Source of the DNA: an uncultured Clostridia bacterium
GTDB lineage: Bacteria > Bacillota > Clostridia > TANB77 > CAG-508
Length of the DNA: 64,000 nt
Assembly (NCBI GenBank): GCA_934141475.1
Contig: CAKPCG010000004.1
Span: 16,338 to 80,337, forward strand
Reading direction: 5' to 3'
This document shows positions 53,900 through 61,344 of the stretch, one piece after another. Position 1 is the stretch's first letter. Each line of letters starts with the position of its first letter. The notes below the pieces were generated by a model, which made no database searches, had not been told where the DNA came from, and saw only the letters and a list, made by a program, of their open reading frames with translations. Position numbers and translations under genes: made by a program.

Positions 53900-54367
53900 A
53901 TGCAGAAAAAATATTTATTTGGTTTATTATTAGCTTTAATTATAGTTTTTAGTTTCTCATTTACATTTGCAACAGATGGTGGAAAAATGCTAGAAAATGC
54001 AGCAAATTCTGTAAGAAATGTTGTAGGTGATGCTGAAAATGGTGTTGAAAATGCTGCTAGAGATATTTCAAATACTTCAAAAGATGCAACATCAAGTATG
54101 GAAAATGCTGGAAATACTGTAACTGATAATGCTAAAATGCAAAATATAAATGGTATGCCTGCTGTAGCTGATACAAATTCAAATAACAATGGTAATTATA
54201 TAGCAACTAGAACAGCTACTTCTACTGATCCTACATTTTTAGGAATGAATTCAACTACTTGGATTTGGTTAATTTTAGCAATTGCTGCTGTAGCAATAAT
54301 TGCTTTAGTTTATTATTACACAAACAGTATTTCTAATACACAAAACTATAACGATAATAATGAATAA
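53900..54367 (+). CDS. Small secreted/membrane protein with helical repeats
   Basis: The 155-residue protein has a signal peptide (cleavage near TFA-TD). A helical stretch follows with repeated NAA/ENA units (about 25-80: MLENAANSVRN, AENGVENAARD, SSMENAGNTVTD), then a membrane helix (about 120-140) and a polar tail. The amphipathic repeat resembles YtxH/LEA-like surface proteins, but no family is sure. The ATG at 53900 is chosen over an upstream TTG because the TTG lies in the GGAGG site. A short stem with T-run precedes the gene. Confidence 0.7.
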   Translation: MQKKYLFGLLLALIIVFSFSFTFATDGGKMLENAANSVRNVVGDAENGVENAARDISNTSKDATSSMENAGNTVTDNAKMQNINGMPAVADTNSNNNGNYIATRTATSTDPTFLGMNSTTWIWLILAIAAVAIIALVYYYTNSISNTQNYNDNNE

Positions 54368-54437
54368 CATTTTTATTTTAGTGTTCTATAATTTATTTTA
54401 TAGAACACTATGAATTTATTTATGAAAGGTATTTTTT

Positions 54438-55310
54438 ATGATTTTAAACTACGAAGTAAAAAAAGAGAATTTAACAATCAATTATATTTTAAAAAATGAA
54501 TTACATATTTCTACCAGATTACTTTCAAAACTTATAAAAAACAACTTAGTATATATTAACAATAAAAAATGTGATACAAGATTAGTAGCAAAAAAAGGAG
54601 ATATAATATCTGTTAACCTAGATTATTCCGAAGATAATTCCAATATTGTTTCGACAAAAATGAATTTAAATATAGTTTACGAAGATGATAGCTTCATTAT
54701 TTTAAATAAACCCTCTGGAATTGCTGTTCATCCATCTATAAGACATTTTGAAAATACAATTTCTAATGGCTTAAAATTTTATTATGATTCTATAAACTTA
54801 CATAAAAAGATTAGACCTGTAAATAGATTAGATTTAAATACTTCTGGTTTAATTATTTTTGCAAAAAATGAATACATACAAGAATGTTTAATAAAACAAA
54901 TGGAAAACAATACATTTAAAAAAGAATATTTAGCTATAATTACTGGACATTTAAGTTCTAAAACAGGAACTATAAACTCCCCTATATCTCGTAAACCCGG
55001 AAGTATAATAGAAAGATATGTTTCTCCTGATGGTAAAAAAGCAATTACACACTTTGAAGTTTTGAAAGAATACAACAATTGCTCTTTAGTAAAATGTATT
55101 CTTGAAACTGGAAGAACACATCAAATAAGAGTACATTTTGCAAGTATTTCTCATCCGCTTCTTGGAGATGATTTATATGGTAAAAAGTCTGATTTAATAG
55201 CTGGTCAAGCTTTAGCATGCTATAGGCTTACTTTTAAACATCCAATTACCAACACTCAATTTGTAGCTGTTCTTCCAGATAATCCTTTTTATTTTTTAAA
55301 TTTAAAATGA
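54438..55310 (+). CDS. RluD-family pseudouridine synthase
   Basis: The 290-residue enzyme has an N-terminal S4-like RNA-binding domain (about 10-65) and a catalytic domain with the Asp motif RPVNRLDLNTSGLII, LNKPSGIAVHPS, and GRTHQIRVHFASISHPLLGD. It changes uridine to pseudouridine in rRNA or tRNA. The family includes RluA, RluC and RluD, and the exact target cannot be set. It sits alone between a small membrane protein gene and the convergent dxs gene. Confidence 0.92.
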   Translation: MILNYEVKKENLTINYILKNELHISTRLLSKLIKNNLVYINNKKCDTRLVAKKGDIISVNLDYSEDNSNIVSTKMNLNIVYEDDSFIILNKPSGIAVHPSIRHFENTISNGLKFYYDSINLHKKIRPVNRLDLNTSGLIIFAKNEYIQECLIKQMENNTFKKEYLAIITGHLSSKTGTINSPISRKPGSIIERYVSPDGKKAITHFEVLKEYNNCSLVKCILETGRTHQIRVHFASISHPLLGDDLYGKKSDLIAGQALACYRLTFKHPITNTQFVAVLPDNPFYFLNLK

Positions 55311-55357
55311 TACTTTTGGGAAAAATATATTAAAAATCATACTTGAAAACTGAAAAT

Positions 55358-55399
55358 TATACTGAGCCAAAAATATTTGACCTTTTCTGGTTCAGTATA
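55358..55399 (-). terminator. Terminator of dxs
   Basis: TATACTGAGCCA pairs with TGGTTCAGTATA (55358-55369, 55388-55399, one G-U). On the minus strand AATTTTC follows. It may serve both convergent genes. Confidence 0.6.
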
Positions 55400-55419
55400 A
55401 AAAAATTCTAATTTTTATT

Positions 55420-57459
55420 TTAAACAGCCTCTTTCTTTTCTTCTTGCTTCTTTTTTTCTCTTTCTTGCTTATATTTTTTTTGCTCATATTTTTTTGAAAA
55501 GTTTTTTCTTTCTATTGTATCATCTTCTTTTATTTTTTCTGTTTTTTCATCTTTCTCCTGTTCTACATAATTTTGTAATTTTTCTTTTGCTTTTTTCTCT
55601 TTTTTACTTAGTGAATTTTTTATATATTCAAATATTGACTTTTCATCTAATTTATAGATTTCTTCCAATTCATTTGGTGTACCATGTTCAACAAAAACAT
55701 CTGGATAACCATATGTTTTTATTTTTACATTTGACATACGTTTTTCTGCAATTATTTCCTTTACTTCCGAGCCTAATCCACCTACTAAAGTATTATCTTC
55801 AATTGTTACGACAAATTTAGTTTTTGCAATAGATTTTATTACTGAATATTTATCAAATGGTTTTAAAAATCTTGCATTTATAACTTCTGCTTCTATATTA
55901 TTTTCTTTTAATTTTCTATATATATTCATGGCTTTACTAACTTGATTTCCTATTGCTACTATTGTAACATCTTTGCCTATTGTTAAAATATCGCTTTTCT
56001 TGTATAGAATAATTGTATGTTGCTTGAATTTTTCCTTAGCTTCTCCGCCTCTTGGATATCTAATCACAACTGGCTTTTTTAATTTAACTGCAAAATCCAT
56101 CATGTCTTCCAATTCTTTAAAATCTTTTGGTGCCATAATTGTTATGTTAGGAATTACTTTAAAAAATGACAAATCTAGTATTCCTTGGTGTGTTTCTCCA
56201 TCTGCTCCTACGATTCCTGCTCTATCTACACACATTATTACAGGAAGATTTTGCATACATATATCATGAATTACTTGATCATATGCTCTTTGATAAAATG
56301 ATGAGTATATTGGTACAAACGGTATCATTCCTTCTTTTGCTAATCCTGCTGCAAATGTTAAAGCATGTTGTTCTGCTATTCCTACATCAAAAAATCTATT
56401 TGGATATTGAACAGCAAATTCTTTTAAACCTGTTCCATCTTTCATTGAAGCCGTAATTGCTACAATTTTTTTATTTTTATTTGCCATTTTTACAAGCTTT
56501 TCCCCAAAAACTTTTGAATAATCTTTTTGTTTTTCTTTTTTTGGTTTTCCAGTTTCTATATCAAATGGAGACGTAGCATGGAATCTGTCTGGCTCTTCTT
56601 CTGCTGGTTTATATCCCTTTCCTTTTTTAGTTAATACATGAATTAAAACCGGTTCATCTAATTCTTTTGCTCTTTTAAAAATAAGTTCCATATCTTCTAT
56701 ATTATGCCCATCTATTGGTCCTAGATATTTAAAACCTATGTCTTCAAAAAACATTTTAGGAATAATTAATTGTTTTATTCCTTTTTTTATTCTTCTTATA
56801 ATTTTTATTAATACTGGCCCTATAAATGGTATTTTATCTAATATTTTTTTACCTGATTTATTTGATATAGTATAATTTTTTCTTGCTCTTAATTTACTTA
56901 AAAGCATGTTTATTCCACCAATATTTTTAGATATACTCATTTCATTATCATTTAAAATTACAATTACATTTGTTCTTGAGCTTCCAATATGATTTAAAGC
57001 TTCTAATGCCATTCCACCTGTTAAAGCTCCATCTCCTATAACTGCAATTACTGAATTTTTTTCTTGCTTTATATCTCTTGCTTTTGCCATTCCCATTGCT
57101 GCTGAAATTGATGTACTACTATGTCCTGTGTTAAAACAATCTGTTTCAGATTCTTTTGTTTTAGGAAATCCTGCTATTCCGTCTAATTTTCTTATATTTT
57201 TTATTTCTTCTTTTCTTCCATTAAGAATTTTATGAATATATGTTTGGTGCCCAACATCCCATACTATTTTGTCTTTTTTTACATCAAACACACTCTCTAA
57301 TGCTAATGTAAGTTCTACTACTCCAAGGTTTGAAGCTAAATGTCCTCCATTTTTTGAAACTATTTCGATTATATATTTTCTTAAGTCTTCTGCTAATTCA
57401 TTTTTTTCCTTAGTATTAAGCTTTTTCAAATCATCTGTATTATTTACTTTTTCTAGCAT
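55420..57459 (-). CDS. dxs: 1-deoxy-D-xylulose-5-phosphate synthase
   Basis: This thiamine-diphosphate enzyme makes DXP from pyruvate and glyceraldehyde-3-phosphate, the first step of the non-mevalonate isoprenoid pathway. Motifs: GGHLASNLGVVELTLAL, DVGHQTYIHKIL, GDGALTGGMALEALN (ThDP site), DIGFKYLGPIDGH and AEQHALTFAAGLA. It has 679 residues, about 50 more than usual. The extra part is a C-terminal Lys/Glu/Gln-rich tail with no known role. The ATG at 57459 fits the AAGGTG site and the family start; an upstream in-frame start would add 14 unconserved residues. Confidence 0.94.
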   Translation of the reverse strand: MLEKVNNTDDLKKLNTKEKNELAEDLRKYIIEIVSKNGGHLASNLGVVELTLALESVFDVKKDKIVWDVGHQTYIHKILNGRKEEIKNIRKLDGIAGFPKTKESETDCFNTGHSSTSISAAMGMAKARDIKQEKNSVIAVIGDGALTGGMALEALNHIGSSRTNVIVILNDNEMSISKNIGGINMLLSKLRARKNYTISNKSGKKILDKIPFIGPVLIKIIRRIKKGIKQLIIPKMFFEDIGFKYLGPIDGHNIEDMELIFKRAKELDEPVLIHVLTKKGKGYKPAEEEPDRFHATSPFDIETGKPKKEKQKDYSKVFGEKLVKMANKNKKIVAITASMKDGTGLKEFAVQYPNRFFDVGIAEQHALTFAAGLAKEGMIPFVPIYSSFYQRAYDQVIHDICMQNLPVIMCVDRAGIVGADGETHQGILDLSFFKVIPNITIMAPKDFKELEDMMDFAVKLKKPVVIRYPRGGEAKEKFKQHTIILYKKSDILTIGKDVTIVAIGNQVSKAMNIYRKLKENNIEAEVINARFLKPFDKYSVIKSIAKTKFVVTIEDNTLVGGLGSEVKEIIAEKRMSNVKIKTYGYPDVFVEHGTPNELEEIYKLDEKSIFEYIKNSLSKKEKKAKEKLQNYVEQEKDEKTEKIKEDDTIERKNFSKKYEQKKYKQEREKKKQEEKKEAV

Positions 57460-57492
57460 TTCTATCACCTTTTTGTTAATATTTTTTCGTAT

Positions 57493-57521
57493 ATAATACA
57501 CTATATTAGTACATTTTGCAA
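57493..57521 (-). promoter_or_regulatory. Promoter of dxs
   Basis: The minus strand has TTGCAA (57516-57521), 17 bp, TATTAT (57493-57498), 33 nt before the start. Confidence 0.65.
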
Positions 57522-57561
57522 GTTTTTAGCCATATTTGGTAATTAATTTTACATAAAAATT

Positions 57562-59196
57562 TTATATTGCTATTTTTTTACATCTTAATTTTTCAGCATA
57601 TTTTATTGCAATATCATTTACTTCTCCTGATGAAATTCTTGCAATTTCTTTTATTATTTCTTTTTCTGTTAATTGCTTTACAGATGTTGAAGTTCTATCA
57701 TTTACAATATTTTTACTAATAAAATAATGTGAATCTGCAACTGCTGCTATGTTTGGTAAATGAGATATACACATAACTTGATGTTTTTCAGAAATTTTAC
57801 TTAGTTTTTCTGCAACTGCATTTGCAGCCTTTCCGCTTATTCCTGTATCTATTTCATCAAATACTAAAACAGGTATATTATCAGTACTTGCAAGTACGGT
57901 TTTTATTGCTAACATTATTCTTGACATTTCCCCTCCTGATGCTATTTTGCTTAATTCTTTTTCATCTTCTCCAACATTTGTTTTTATATAAAATACTACT
58001 TTGTCTTTTCCATTTTCATAATATTCATCTTCTATGTAATTTACATGGATACTTATTTTTGCATTTTTCATTTCTAAATCTTGTAAATTACTATTTATTT
58101 CTTTTGCAAGTTTTTTAGCATTTTCTTCTCTCATGTTATGCATAATTTGGGCTAAATCATTTAAATTCTTTTCAATTTTATTTTGTTCTTCTTTTAGTTT
58201 GTTTGTATATTCTTCTAAATTTTCTATTCTATATATTTCTTCTTTCACTTCTTCTTTATATTTCTGTATTTCTTCTATAGAATTTCCGTATTTTCGCTTT
58301 AAAGAATATATTAGATCTATTCTTTCTTCAACTTCTTTTTGCTCGTTTTCGTCAAAATACACATCTTCTTTATAATTACTTATATCTCTTGATACTTCTT
58401 GAATTTCGTAATATGCACTTTTTAAATTATTTATTGTTTCTTGATATTTTTCATCTATATTTTCTATTTTTTCTAAATTCCTTATGCTATTGCTTAATAT
58501 GTCTACCGCATTTTCTCCAATTAGAATATCAACTTCAGATAGTGTTTTAGCTATTTTTTCTGAATTTAATATTTTTCTTTGTTTACTATTTAATTCTTCT
58601 TCTTCACCATCAATTAAATTCGCATTTTCTATTTCTTCATACTGGTATTTTAGTAAATCAATTTTTCTTTGTCTTTCTTTTTCGTCTCCATAGTTTTCCT
58701 TTAATTCTTTTTTTATCTCATTATATCTATTATATTGTTTTTGATATTCTTCTTTTAGTTTTTTTAATTCTTTTCCTGTATAATTATCTAAATACTTTAT
58801 GTGCTCTTTATTATCTAGTAAATTTTGGCTGTCATTTTGGCCATGGATTTCTATTATTTTTTTCATAAATTCTTTTAATTCATTAACCGTTACCATTCTT
58901 CCATTTATTTTACACATATTTTTTCCATTTACATTTATTTCTCTTGATATTATTATGGTTCCATCTATTGAATGTTCGTTTTCTGGCTCATATAAACATA
59001 CTTCTATAAAAGAATTGTTTTCGCCCTTTCTTATCATTTCTTTTGAAAATCTTCCTCCTGATATTATATTTAGAGAGCCTAATATAAGACTTTTTCCTGC
59101 CCCTGTTTCCCCTGTTAATACATTTAGTCCTTTTCCTATATCTATCTCAATTTCATCTATTATTCCTATATTTTTTATGTGTAAATTTGTAATCAT
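57562..59196 (-). CDS. recN: DNA repair ATPase RecN
   Basis: The 544-residue SMC-like protein has Walker A LTGETGAGKSLI near residue 30, long coiled coils (about 150-350), the signature ASGGEMSRIMLAIK and Walker B VLVFDEIDTGISG. RecN helps repair double-strand breaks. The ATG at 59196 is chosen because TGGAGGT lies 6 nt upstream and the family starts MI-NL-I-N. A longer frame up to 59277 would include the promoter itself. It is transcribed from a perfect consensus promoter that overlaps a possible LexA site. Confidence 0.95.
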   Translation of the reverse strand: MITNLHIKNIGIIDEIEIDIGKGLNVLTGETGAGKSLILGSLNIISGGRFSKEMIRKGENNSFIEVCLYEPENEHSIDGTIIISREINVNGKNMCKINGRMVTVNELKEFMKKIIEIHGQNDSQNLLDNKEHIKYLDNYTGKELKKLKEEYQKQYNRYNEIKKELKENYGDEKERQRKIDLLKYQYEEIENANLIDGEEEELNSKQRKILNSEKIAKTLSEVDILIGENAVDILSNSIRNLEKIENIDEKYQETINNLKSAYYEIQEVSRDISNYKEDVYFDENEQKEVEERIDLIYSLKRKYGNSIEEIQKYKEEVKEEIYRIENLEEYTNKLKEEQNKIEKNLNDLAQIMHNMREENAKKLAKEINSNLQDLEMKNAKISIHVNYIEDEYYENGKDKVVFYIKTNVGEDEKELSKIASGGEMSRIMLAIKTVLASTDNIPVLVFDEIDTGISGKAANAVAEKLSKISEKHQVMCISHLPNIAAVADSHYFISKNIVNDRTSTSVKQLTEKEIIKEIARISSGEVNDIAIKYAEKLRCKKIAI

Positions 59197-59216
59197 CTTT
59201 TTACCTCCAGTTTTAC

Positions 59217-59230
59217 CAAATTTATGTTCG
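59217..59230 (-). promoter_or_regulatory. Possible LexA/DinR half-perfect site
   Basis: CGAACATAAATTTG on the minus strand resembles the Firmicute SOS box CGAACNNNNGTTCG: one perfect half and three of five in the other. It lies just downstream of the recN -10, and recN is an SOS gene in Bacillus. Confidence 0.35.
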
Positions 59231-59235
59231 TCTTG

Positions 59236-59264
59236 ATTATACGAATTTTTTTTCGCTTTGTCAA
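59236..59264 (-). promoter_or_regulatory. Consensus promoter of recN
   Basis: The minus strand has TTGACA (59259-59264), 17 bp, TATAAT (59236-59241), both hexamers perfect. Confidence 0.88.
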
Positions 59265-59358
59265 TAGTTTTTTCCATTTTTACTATTTTTTTACTTTGAT
59301 TACTTTTGAATTTTATGTTAATATAATATTAGTTTCACCTATAGAAAGGGTTGATTTT

Positions 59359-59634
59359 ATGGATAAAATTAAAAATTTGCTTAATTTAAATAATTTTAAA
59401 AAAATATTTATGAATTTAGATAAAACTGATTTAAAAATTATGAAACGTGGACTTACTTTTTGCTTTATAATTACTCTTTTTTCTGTATTTTTGCTTAGTT
59501 TATATTTGTTTTTTACTAAAAATCTTTTTTTATATACGTTTGGCTTAATGATTTTTAAAATTAGTACATATATTGCTGTAGAGTTTGTTATTTGTGGCAT
59601 TATTGTTGATGCTATAAAAAAATATAATTTTTAG
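59359..59634 (+). CDS. Small membrane protein
   Basis: The 91-residue protein has a basic, Asn/Leu-rich N-terminus (about 1-30) and two hydrophobic segments (about 33-54 and 60-83). No family is recognised. The ATG at 59359 follows GAAAGGG with good spacing; a longer frame from 59224 would begin inside the recN promoter region. It is divergent from recN. Confidence 0.65.
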   Translation: MDKIKNLLNLNNFKKIFMNLDKTDLKIMKRGLTFCFIITLFSVFLLSLYLFFTKNLFLYTFGLMIFKISTYIAVEFVICGIIVDAIKKYNF

Positions 59635-59664
59635 CTAATTTCTTTCCTTTTATATATTTTTACT

Positions 59665-59692
59665 AAAAGTTGGCTTTTGCCAACTTTTAGCA
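59665..59692. other. Perfect 12-bp hairpin between convergent genes
   Basis: CTAAAAGTTGGC/GCCAACTTTTAG with a TTTT loop; the stop codon of the minus-strand gene lies in the stem. No clear U-run follows on either side. Confidence 0.45.
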
Positions 59693-59962
59693 TATTGGAG
59701 ATTTTCCTAAAAATTTTTTATTATAACATTCTTCTATTATCTCATTTTTTTCTTCTTCTGTTAGTTCTCTTTTGAATTCGTTTATTTTTAGATTTATTTT
59801 TTCTACAACTGATTCCATTGTACTATTTAATTTTGAGGTAGAATATATTTTTTGATCTAACTCTATTCTTTTTTCAATTTTTTCCTCTCTATTCATAAAG
59901 TAATATACTGCTAAGCCTATTCCTAGTAATATTCCTAATATAAAATACGTATATTGATTCAT
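59687..59962 (-). CDS. Small single-pass membrane protein
   Basis: The 91-residue protein has one N-terminal membrane helix (about 5-23) and a charged helical, probably coiled-coil, cytoplasmic part (EEKIEKRIELDQK, ESVVEKINLKINEFKRE). It ends near a single Cys. The family is not recognised; a YtxH-like or scaffold role is possible. It has a GGAAAGGAG site and a good promoter (60007-60035). Confidence 0.7.
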   Translation of the reverse strand: MNQYTYFILGILLGIGLAVYYFMNREEKIEKRIELDQKIYSTSKLNSTMESVVEKINLKINEFKRELTEEEKNEIIEECYNKKFLGKSPIC

Positions 59963-60006
59963 AGTTATTCTCCTTTCCTATATGTTTATTTCAAACTAGT
60001 GTTTGT

Positions 60007-60035
60007 ATTGTATAATATATTTAGTTATATGTCAA
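60007..60035 (-). promoter_or_regulatory. Promoter of the gene at 59687-59962
   Basis: The minus strand has TTGACA (60030-60035), 17 bp, TACAAT (60007-60012). Confidence 0.78.
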
Positions 60036-60148
60036 TATTTTTTATTTATTTTAGACCATTGTATATGTATGTTAGTCAATCCTATGTCACACTTTTTTGA
60101 AAAATATATTCTTTTGATTTTTACTATTTTTTTCTGGTATCATCATTT

Positions 60149-60655
60149 TTAATTTTCAAAATTTATTTCGCTCACACCATCTTCTATTAAATAACACATT
60201 TCCTCATGTGAATCTATCCCCTCTGATATTTTATTTGTATCCATTTTTATATATTTTACTTCTGCATTTGCAAGAAGATTCCCATTTTTATCAAATAATT
60301 CTGTATCTATAACTATAAATTTTGATGTTTCTTTTTTTACAATTCCCTTTCCAATTAACGTTTCTCCATATGGTACAGGCTTTCTATATTTTACTTCCAT
60401 AGATAAAGTTACACCAAATTGTTCATCTGATAACTTTTTTGCCCATAAAGCTCTTAAACCTAATTCATCTAGCATCGAGGCAATCAATCCTCCATGTACT
60501 CTACCAGGGAAACTTTGATGCTCTTCTTTATATTTAAAAACTGTCATTACACTTTCGTCTTCCATATTGTAAAATTGAGCTTTTAAGCCTATTGGATTAT
60601 CCATTCCACAAATTATACACATTTTACTATTTCTTTGTTTACTTTTTACTTTCAT
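60149..60655 (-). CDS. PaaI-like hotdog thioesterase
   Basis: The 168-residue protein has the hotdog fold signature: CGMDNPIGLKAQFY, then FPGRVHGGLIASMLDELGLRAL with the catalytic-type HGG and Asp/Glu, and YRKPVPYGETLIGKG. The family cleaves acyl-CoA thioesters. It stands alone with its own promoter. The substrate is unknown. Confidence 0.87.
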   Translation of the reverse strand: MKVKSKQRNSKMCIICGMDNPIGLKAQFYNMEDESVMTVFKYKEEHQSFPGRVHGGLIASMLDELGLRALWAKKLSDEQFGVTLSMEVKYRKPVPYGETLIGKGIVKKETSKFIVIDTELFDKNGNLLANAEVKYIKMDTNKISEGIDSHEEMCYLIEDGVSEINFEN

Positions 60656-60685
60656 TTTTAATACTTCCTTTTGTTTTTTTATATG

Positions 60686-60713
60686 TTTATATCATTTATA
60701 TAAAATATGTCAA
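60686..60713 (-). promoter_or_regulatory. Promoter of the thioesterase gene
   Basis: The minus strand has TTGACA (60708-60713), 16 bp, TATAAA (60686-60691). Confidence 0.7.
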
Positions 60714-60725
60714 TATATTCTTATA

Positions 60726-60773
60726 AAAAAGTAGCAGATTTTAGCTATTTTGGCTAAATTTCTGCTACTTTTT
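60726..60773 (-). terminator. Terminator of the gene at 60778-61320
   Basis: AAAAAGTAGCAGA pairs with TCTGCTACTTTTT and encloses a second stem (TTTAGC/GCTAAA); a T-run follows on the minus strand. Confidence 0.82.
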
Positions 60774-60777
60774 GTTT

Positions 60778-61320
60778 TTATTCTGCTGATTCTATTTTAA
60801 AATCATACGCATTTGCTATATCTGCTGTTGTTCCAGCATCTATTTCATTTTGTTTTTGACTATCTACAGCTGGTAATACTGCTTCTAGTCTTGCATATTC
60901 TGAACCATCTTGATTTATAAATATTATATTTACTTTTTCTCCAGAATAATCTTCTTTTGTTTCATTTTGTACTGTTGCTGTTAATTTTGATATTCCACCT
61001 TCTGCTTTTAGCTGAATGTTTTTTATTGTCATTCCTTTGTATTTTTTGTCTTCTAATAGTTTTTTGGATGTGTTTTCTTTTACACCTTCTTCTATTTTAG
61101 CATTTTCTGTGTTGTTCATGTCTATTAGACTTACTTCTGCTGTTTCTTCGCTTTGTTGTGGAGTTGTTGTATCTCCACCTTTTGCTGTTTGTGTGTTGTT
61201 TGTTTTATTTTTGTTTAGTGCCATATATCCTAGCATTAGTACTATTAGTATTAATGCTATTAGTATTATTATTTTGTATATTGGCATTCCTTTTTTTTGA
61301 GTTTCTTTTTGTCTACTCAT
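60778..61320 (-). CDS. Membrane-anchored protein with FxLYD-like domain
   Basis: The 180-residue protein has an N-terminal membrane helix (about 15-34), a Thr/Gln/Glu-rich linker and a beta-sandwich-like domain (about 90-180). The pattern of the latter (MTIKNIQLKAEGGISKLTATVQN, VNIIFINQDG, LPAVDSQKQNEIDA) resembles FxLYD-type extracellular domains. No enzyme motif is seen. It probably sits outside the membrane; it follows the decayed surface-protein gene in the same direction. Confidence 0.75.
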   Translation of the reverse strand: MSRQKETQKKGMPIYKIIILIALILIVLMLGYMALNKNKTNNTQTAKGGDTTTPQQSEETAEVSLIDMNNTENAKIEEGVKENTSKKLLEDKKYKGMTIKNIQLKAEGGISKLTATVQNETKEDYSGEKVNIIFINQDGSEYARLEAVLPAVDSQKQNEIDAGTTADIANAYDFKIESAE

Positions 61321-61344
61321 TTTTTCCTCCTTAATTTTTTAAAT

